Made by a program: the position numbers and the translations under genes. A stretch of DNA of 11,879 nucleotides from Chloroflexota bacterium. Lineage in GTDB: Bacteria; Chloroflexota; Anaerolineae; UBA4142. The notes beneath the pieces are model-generated. The model saw nothing but the letters and a program-made list of their open reading frames with translations. It had not been told where the DNA came from and did no database searches. The first letter of the stretch is position 1; each line of letters opens with the position of its first letter. The stretch is from NCBI GenBank assembly GCA_023380675.1, contig JAMCRS010000311.1, positions 1 to 11,879 of the forward strand. The letters are read 5' to 3'. This document shows positions 7,421 through 11,879 of the stretch, piece after piece.

Positions 7421-7446
7421 TGCCCTTCTCCTTTGGGGTATTAGTT

Positions 7447-7466
7447 AACAGTCGCTTACGACTGTT
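7447..7466 (-). promoter_or_regulatory. Hairpin spanning the yvcK stop codon
   Basis: AACAGTCG (7447-7454) and CGACTGTT (7459-7466) are perfect reverse complements with a 4-nt loop. The yvcK TAA (7458-7456) lies across the loop and the stem edge. No T-run follows on the minus strand, so this is not a standard terminator. An mRNA processing, stability or translation-coupling element between yvcK and gap is plausible. Confidence 0.5.
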
Positions 7467-8775
7467 TACTTGACTGGTAACACTTGAGAATTGCGCTCGC
7501 CAATTTGACGGGATCGTGCCTCCACGGCTGCGCCTCGTCGACCAAGTCGCCCACGATAATCATATCCGATTTGCCGTCATCGCGCGTCCGCACCATCTGG
7601 CTGTTCGAATGCTCGGGAAAGCTGACGGCAAAGTTGTTGTTCGCAAAGACGCGCGTAAAGATACCGCTGCCGACGTGTTCGACCAGGGCGTCGAGGTGGT
7701 CCTCGACGGAAAAGTGATCGGTTTCGCCCGGCTGCGTCGCGACGTTGCAGACGTAGACCTTGAGCGCGTTCGACGCCCCGAGCGCGCTGCGTACCTGATC
7801 GACCAGCAGGTTGGGCAGCACGCTGGTATACAGACTTCCCGGCCCGGCGACGATCAGGTCCGCGTCGAGAATCGCGCGCACGACTCCCGGGTAGGCCGGC
7901 ACGTGCTCCGGCTCGAGGTAGACGCGCTCGATCGGGCGGCCGCGATGACTGATCTCAGACTCGCCGGCGACGCGTGCGAGTCCGCTGCCGGCCGGCGCGG
8001 GGTCGCGCGTATCGGCGCAAAGCGTCATGTTCTCGAGCGTGGATGGCAGGATCTGGCCGCGCACGGCCAGGACGCGGCTGGACTCGAGGATCGCGCGCTC
8101 GAAATTGCCGGTCACCCCGGCCATCGCGGCGATGAACAAGTTGCCGAACGAGTGACCGTCCAGGCCGGTCCCTTCGCCGAAGCGATACTGGAAGAGCTGC
8201 GTGACGAGCGGCTCTGAATCCGCCAGCGCCGCGATGCATTGGCGGATGTCGCCGGGTGGAAGCACTCCGAGCTGACGGCGGAGCGTGCCCGAGCTTCCGC
8301 CGTCGTCGGCCACGGTGACGATCGCGGTCAGCCGGTCCGTGTGTTCCTTCAGTCCGCGCAGCAGTGTGGAGAGGCCGGTGCCGCCGCCGATCGCGACGAT
8401 CTTTGGGCCGCGGCGCCGCGCGCGCTTGCGATAGAGCACCTCGACGACGTTGATATCGTCCGCCACGAACGCCGAGAGAAGGGACTCGCTCAGCTTGACG
8501 ACGGCGACCGCAATGAGTCCGACGCCGATCGCACCCATGAATATCCCGCGCTCAAGGCGCGGGATGAATTGGAGGGTCAAGTAATAGAAAATGTCGGGAA
8601 GGGGAGACTCGCGGTAAATGTTGACCAGGAGGACTGCGAACCCGAGACCCAGAATCGTCACCCCGAGGAAAAGAAGGACCAGCCATCGCTTTACGCCCAG
8701 GCCGAAATACAGCCATTTGAGTGTCGAGCGATTGACGAAGCGGGCCAGCGGGTTTGGGGGATTGAGCCTGGTCAT
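7456..8775 (-). CDS. yvcK: YvcK/CofD-family UDP-sugar-binding regulator with N-terminal membrane segments
   Basis: The roughly 439-residue product joins two membrane-spanning segments (about residues 31-54 and 79-96) to a YvcK/CofD-family domain starting near residue 124. Family motifs visible are IGGGTGLSTLLRGLK (129-143), DDGGSSGTLRR (157-167), PPGDIRQCIAAL and DGHSFGNLFIAAM, with later ADLIVAGPGSLYTSVLPNLL. In Firmicutes YvcK (GlmR) binds UDP-sugars and is needed for gluconeogenic growth and cell-wall balance. The same role here is inference, but the gene sits directly upstream of gap and pgk, which fits carbon-flow control. The N-terminal part would anchor it in the cytoplasmic membrane. 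The ATG at 8775 is preferred: AGGA lies 9 nt upstream and the promoter predicts transcription from about 8798. An in-frame ATG at 8796 would be nearly leaderless and would add 7 residues. Confidence 0.93.
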   Translation of the reverse strand: MTRLNPPNPLARFVNRSTLKWLYFGLGVKRWLVLLFLGVTILGLGFAVLLVNIYRESPLPDIFYYLTLQFIPRLERGIFMGAIGVGLIAVAVVKLSESLLSAFVADDINVVEVLYRKRARRRGPKIVAIGGGTGLSTLLRGLKEHTDRLTAIVTVADDGGSSGTLRRQLGVLPPGDIRQCIAALADSEPLVTQLFQYRFGEGTGLDGHSFGNLFIAAMAGVTGNFERAILESSRVLAVRGQILPSTLENMTLCADTRDPAPAGSGLARVAGESEISHRGRPIERVYLEPEHVPAYPGVVRAILDADLIVAGPGSLYTSVLPNLLVDQVRSALGASNALKVYVCNVATQPGETDHFSVEDHLDALVEHVGSGIFTRVFANNNFAVSFPEHSNSQMVRTRDDGKSDMIIVGDLVDEAQPWRHDPVKLASAILKCYQSSKQS

Positions 8776-8804
8776 GTCAGTAATTCCTGACCGCATTAAG
8801 CCTC

Positions 8805-8832
8805 ATTATAACCAAACATACCCAAAACACAA
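8805..8832 (-). promoter_or_regulatory. Promoter of the yvcK-gap-pgk operon
   Basis: A perfect -10 TATAAT (8810-8805, minus strand) lies in an AT-rich patch that stands out in this GC-rich region. With a 16-nt spacer the -35 is TTGTGT (8832-8827), a weak match. Transcription would begin near 8798, leaving a leader of about 22 nt before the ATG at 8775. Confidence 0.6.
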
Positions 8833-8874
8833 ATAGTCAGGGGCGCGGAGATCGACACGGCCGGCCGGTCGGGG

Positions 8875-8897
8875 GAGACGTGTCACCGACACGTCTC
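8875..8897. repeat. Palindrome with GAGAC...GTCTC ends
   Basis: GAGACGTGTC (8875-8884) and GACACGTCTC (8888-8897) are perfect reverse complements around a 3-nt loop. No T-run follows on either strand. It lies 190 nt past the end of the upstream minus-strand gene. The outer GAGAC...GTCTC bases are the same as in the palindrome at 5016-5050, suggesting related dispersed elements. Confidence 0.75.
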
Positions 8898-9087
8898 TAC
8901 CTGTGCGGGGCGCACCGGGCGCGGCGTTCGACTGAGAGCGGTAGTCAATACCGGGTCAACTGTGCGTGCGGCTGTGATGCGGCAAGTCACGCGAGGGAGT
9001 CCTTGGCTGCCTGTGCATGCCCGCCCGCTGCGAAGAGCTGATGCCGAATTGAGGTGGAGATTGGAAACGGTGGACGAGCGGAGAGTT

Positions 9088-11178
9088 TCAGTTGTGCCGA
9101 GCGCGAACAACACGCTTGAGTCGTCGGCTGCCGGCCCGAATCGCGAATCCCGCAAACACGAGCAGGGTTGCGAGGGAGACGAGGCTACCAATTTCATCCG
9201 CCTGCAGCGTCACGGTATAGTCGGCGCCGGCGGGGAGGGGGATGTGCATCAACGCGAGATCGTCCGGCTGGACGGGCAGCGTCTCGCCGCTATCGGTCAC
9301 GGCACGCCAGGCCGGATAGGCGTACAACTTGACGCTCACCTGCGCGCCGGGGCGGGCATCCTGCACGTGCAATTGGACCTGTTCGTCCTCGAATTTGATC
9401 ACCTGAACATCCGCGTTGCTCGCGTCGATCCAGGAGGGTGCGATGTCCTTGACCCGATAGACGTAAAAGAATCCGTTGTTGTAGTAAGACTGAAATCGCG
9501 GCGACGCGTCGAGGAATACGCGTGCGGCGTAATCGTCGACGGTCGCAACGATCGCGGTGACGTTGAAGCGGCGGCAGTATTCGGCGAGCGCAGCATCGGA
9601 CAGCTTGTCGTAGGACGCGCCGAACAGCGATCGATCGTCCTGGTCCTGACTGAGGCCCCACAGCACTTGCGGATTAGGAGCGCCAATCCAGAGATCGGCG
9701 GCGACGGGCGACCAGGCCGTATACGTTCCACCCATGATCGCTCGCCCGGCATATAGGGGCGTCAGCGCGGTGAGCGTCGTCGGGAATGGCTCAGTCTTGT
9801 GGGCCGTTAGATTCGTCGCGTACGAAACGAACAGCACACGCCCGGGCGTCGAGCGGAGCGTGGACCAAAAGTCGTCCAGCTGGTAATCCGAGATCGCCTC
9901 GCTCATAAAGCGCGGTTCGTCAGTGCCGGCCGGTTTCGGCTGATAGTAGATCGCGGATTGCTGGAATGGAAAGAAGAAGAGCGCGCCGACTAGCAGGGTG
10001 GCCGACCAGGACGCGACCGAGTGCGGGATTCGTGCGCGCTGGGCGATGCTCCCGCACCACTCGGCGACGGCAGATAGGCCGAGCGCGGCCAGCCATATCA
10101 GGGCTAGATAGTATTCGCCGACCATACGGATGGGATCCACCTGATAAACGTGCCACTGGTCGATCAGAACGAGGTGCGCGGCGAGCATTGCGCCGACGAG
10201 AAGGAACGGAAGTAACAGGAGCACGATCAGCACCGAGCGCCGGCTATATTCTCCCCGGGCGCGGACGCGCCAAAGCACAGCGAGCGCCAACAGTGCGTAC
10301 GGCGCAAGCGAAATATCCGTCAATATTCTCCAGGTCTGATCAAACGTGGACCGGATCACGGGGACCATTTCGACGGACGAGCTCGCGAAGAGGGGCGCCA
10401 GCCAGAACGCGTCGAGAGCGAGCGACGGTAGGACCACGACGGCCAGTCTTACACCGGAGCGTACAAGGGAGAGTCGGCGGACGAGAACGTAAACACAGAG
10501 CGCGAGCGTAATCCCAATGGCGTGGTAAGGGTGAGCCAGAATGCCGGCAGCCAGCGCCAGAGCGGCTGCCCACGCGTAGCGGCTTCCACGGTCTTCCAGC
10601 CAGTCGATCGTCCAGACGAGGACGAGCGCATTCAACGCCAGCGCCAACCGGGAGCCGATCATACCGATGAAGATGGACGCAGCGCCGTCGAAGAACGAGG
10701 GAAAAACGAGGGCAAACAGTCCCGCGGTGAACGCGGCGCGTCGATCCAGACCGAGGTGCCGGACCGCGTAATAGAACGTGAGCCCGGGGAGAATATAGCC
10801 GGCGAAAGTGACGATCTCGTAGATCAGGGCGACCGAAAGCTTGCCGAGTGAGAGGACGTCCAGCCCCAGCGCCAGGAGCACATAGCCCGGCGGAGTGAAC
10901 TGCAATTCGGGATAGCCGGCATACCAGTACGGAATCCAATCGATCAGCCGATGGTGCAGAGGCGCCGCAACGTTCAGCGTGTACCAAGTGAGCCAGTAGT
11001 GTCCGGCGTGATCGCCGTAGATGAAAACATCGTCCCGGAGCAAAAATCCCGCGACGACGAACGCGGCGACGACCAACAGGGCCAGCGCGGCCGCGTCAAG
11101 GGTCGCCAATCGGCGCACCACGTTGACCGCGACTGACCTTAAATTCGGTCTGCGGGAAGCGATCGTCGGAACAGCCAC
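9088..11178 (-). CDS. Polytopic membrane protein of the GT-C / PTPS-related type
   Basis: The roughly 696-residue protein has many membrane segments between about residues 29 and 430, a soluble extracytoplasmic region (about 430-655), one last membrane helix (about 660-683) and a basic tail (RRLKRVVRARHN). After the first helix comes YGDHAGHYW, an acidic loop placed like the catalytic first loop of GT-C glycosyltransferases. The architecture resembles the membrane proteins annotated with a '6-pyruvoyl-tetrahydropterin synthase related' domain, which have no proven reaction. A role in envelope glycan assembly is an inference. The frame stays open up to 11346, but that extension overlaps the upstream gene and reads through the intergenic repeat. 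GTG at 11178 is the first start after most of the repeat, with only a poorly spaced AGAGAGAG before it, so the start is uncertain. It is probably co-transcribed with the gene ending at 11274. Confidence 0.8.
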   Translation of the reverse strand: MAVPTIASRRPNLRSVAVNVVRRLATLDAAALALLVVAAFVVAGFLLRDDVFIYGDHAGHYWLTWYTLNVAAPLHHRLIDWIPYWYAGYPELQFTPPGYVLLALGLDVLSLGKLSVALIYEIVTFAGYILPGLTFYYAVRHLGLDRRAAFTAGLFALVFPSFFDGAASIFIGMIGSRLALALNALVLVWTIDWLEDRGSRYAWAAALALAAGILAHPYHAIGITLALCVYVLVRRLSLVRSGVRLAVVVLPSLALDAFWLAPLFASSSVEMVPVIRSTFDQTWRILTDISLAPYALLALAVLWRVRARGEYSRRSVLIVLLLLPFLLVGAMLAAHLVLIDQWHVYQVDPIRMVGEYYLALIWLAALGLSAVAEWCGSIAQRARIPHSVASWSATLLVGALFFFPFQQSAIYYQPKPAGTDEPRFMSEAISDYQLDDFWSTLRSTPGRVLFVSYATNLTAHKTEPFPTTLTALTPLYAGRAIMGGTYTAWSPVAADLWIGAPNPQVLWGLSQDQDDRSLFGASYDKLSDAALAEYCRRFNVTAIVATVDDYAARVFLDASPRFQSYYNNGFFYVYRVKDIAPSWIDASNADVQVIKFEDEQVQLHVQDARPGAQVSVKLYAYPAWRAVTDSGETLPVQPDDLALMHIPLPAGADYTVTLQADEIGSLVSLATLLVFAGFAIRAGSRRLKRVVRARHN

Positions 11179-11269
11179 GCTCTCTCTATTCAAGGCGCTT
11201 GCCAAAAACCCGTTTTCTCGCAGATATCGGGTTGTGGTCCACGCTCGCGCCGAAATCTTGACGAATGTA
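11176..11269 (-). repeat. Dispersed intergenic repeat, copy B (upstream of the GT-C-like gene)
   Basis: This copy aligns without gaps to 6242-6335, best over 11193-11269 (58 of 77 identical by hand). It begins 4 nt after the stop of the upstream gene and fills the spacer. The two copies translate to related peptides in one frame (about 18 of 30 identical, with a TAG in copy A). Amino acid identity is lower than DNA identity, so the conservation does not look protein-driven. Confidence 0.75.
11204..11233 (-). terminator. Possible intrinsic terminator inside repeat copy B
   Basis: On the minus strand AACCCG (11233-11228) pairs with CGGGTT (11212-11207) and is followed directly by TTT, giving a run of five T. 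The stem is only 6 bp and the loop 15 nt, so termination would be weak or partial. Copy A has the same hairpin core but no T-run. Confidence 0.35.
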
Positions 11270-11273
11270 GCAG

Positions 11274-11879
11274 CTATTGCGCCGGCGTGACTTGTATCGT
11301 GCCTAGCGCGACCATGTCCTGTCCCCGGACCGGCAGCCATTCCCAAACGTCAAAGGGATGAAGGCCGAGTCTGAGCACGTAGGTCCCCGGCGCGAGGTCT
11401 TGCGGCAGGTCGAACCGATGGTGCGACGTGAACACCTGGCCGGCGTGCCACCAATCCGTGGTGGGGCGGCCGGCGGCGGGGACGGCGTCTTTGTTGGCGA
11501 CGTTGCCTTGTTTGTCCGCCAACTGCAGCAACATCCAGTAGGACTGGTCGACATCGAACACGGCCTGCCACTGCACTTGGACGACGATCGTTCCCCCCGC
11601 GGCGACATGTGTCGGCTGCACCGTATAGTCGACGACCCGAATCTCGTTGCCGAAATCGACGGGGGCATTGGCGCCGCCCAGCCGGCTCAAGTTGGCAAGC
11701 GGCGTGGCCGGGCCGGCGAATGTGGCGCCGAGATAGGCCAAAACCAGGACGTCTAGTACGAGCAGACCGGCATACGCAGCCGACAAGACTGCAGTCCGGC
11801 GCGAATGCCACAGCCACGCGAGGCCGAGGGTGAAGACGAGGGCGAAGAGCGGCAGGCCGGGAAAAAGCTGGCGCGCCTG
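11274..11879 (-). CDS. C-terminal part of a membrane glycosyltransferase-like protein, cut by the window edge
   Basis: The frame is open to the window edge, so 201 residues are visible and the N-terminus is missing. Two hydrophobic segments (about visible residues 5-24 and 31-52) are followed by a soluble domain from about 65 to the end. It has alternating beta strands: VDYTVQPTHVAAGGTIVVQV, then SYWMLLQLAD, then RFDLPQDLAPGTYVLRLGL. Such beta-sandwich tails follow the polytopic part of glycosyltransferase-39-like proteins in Chloroflexota, where a 'PTTDWWHAGQVF' type segment is common. The polytopic part is not seen here, so the family call is tentative. The repeat-containing spacer and the second membrane protein follow, suggesting one transcript for envelope polymer assembly. 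Confidence 0.7.
   Translation of the reverse strand, partial: QARQLFPGLPLFALVFTLGLAWLWHSRRTAVLSAAYAGLLVLDVLVLAYLGATFAGPATPLANLSRLGGANAPVDFGNEIRVVDYTVQPTHVAAGGTIVVQVQWQAVFDVDQSYWMLLQLADKQGNVANKDAVPAAGRPTTDWWHAGQVFTSHHRFDLPQDLAPGTYVLRLGLHPFDVWEWLPVRGQDMVALGTIQVTPAQ

Larger units (their letters stand above)
8776..9087. other. 312-nt gap between the GT-C-like gene and yvcK
   Basis: No gene or RNA gene is recognisable. It holds the yvcK promoter (8805-8832), a GC-rich stretch with CCGGCCGG, and the palindrome at 8875-8897. The rest (8898-9087) shows no motif that I can name. Confidence 0.6.

Overview
This 11.9 kb window is a GC-rich bacterial chromosome segment. Two features point, by inference rather than proof, to an uncultivated member of the Chloroflexota. 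The first is a membrane-anchored YvcK protein directly upstream of gap and pgk. The second is a pair of large polytopic GT-C/PTPS-related membrane proteins with beta-sandwich C-termini. Translation uses the standard code, since pgk ends in TGA.

Layout. A single plus-strand gene (148-963) encodes an exported DUF5666-like protein. Everything else reads on the minus strand: msrA (1067-1633); a YhhY/AaaT-type acetyltransferase plus sulfatase pair (4267 down to 2054) with its own recognisable promoter; a broken DNA methyltransferase remnant (4621-5013); a yvcK-gap-pgk operon (8775 down to 5054); and two cell-surface glycan or polymer-type membrane proteins (9088-11178, and a gene running off the right edge from 11274).

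How the genes work together. YvcK is a UDP-sugar-binding regulator known from gluconeogenic growth and cell-wall homeostasis. Here it is co-transcribed with the two reversible central steps of glycolysis and gluconeogenesis, GAPDH and PGK. The acetyltransferase and sulfatase are probably co-transcribed. The two membrane proteins at the right edge look like envelope glycosyltransferase-type proteins.

The least expected content is between the genes. A roughly 77-94 bp imperfect repeat occurs twice, in the same orientation, each time filling the gap upstream of a minus-strand gene (pgk and the GT-C-like gene). It can fold as RNA. There are also two strong palindromes that share GAGAC...GTCTC ends, one only 3 nt after the pgk stop. 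The yvcK stop codon lies in the loop of a hairpin. I did not find a convincing new defence or biosynthetic system; the repeats and palindromes are the best candidates for something undescribed.
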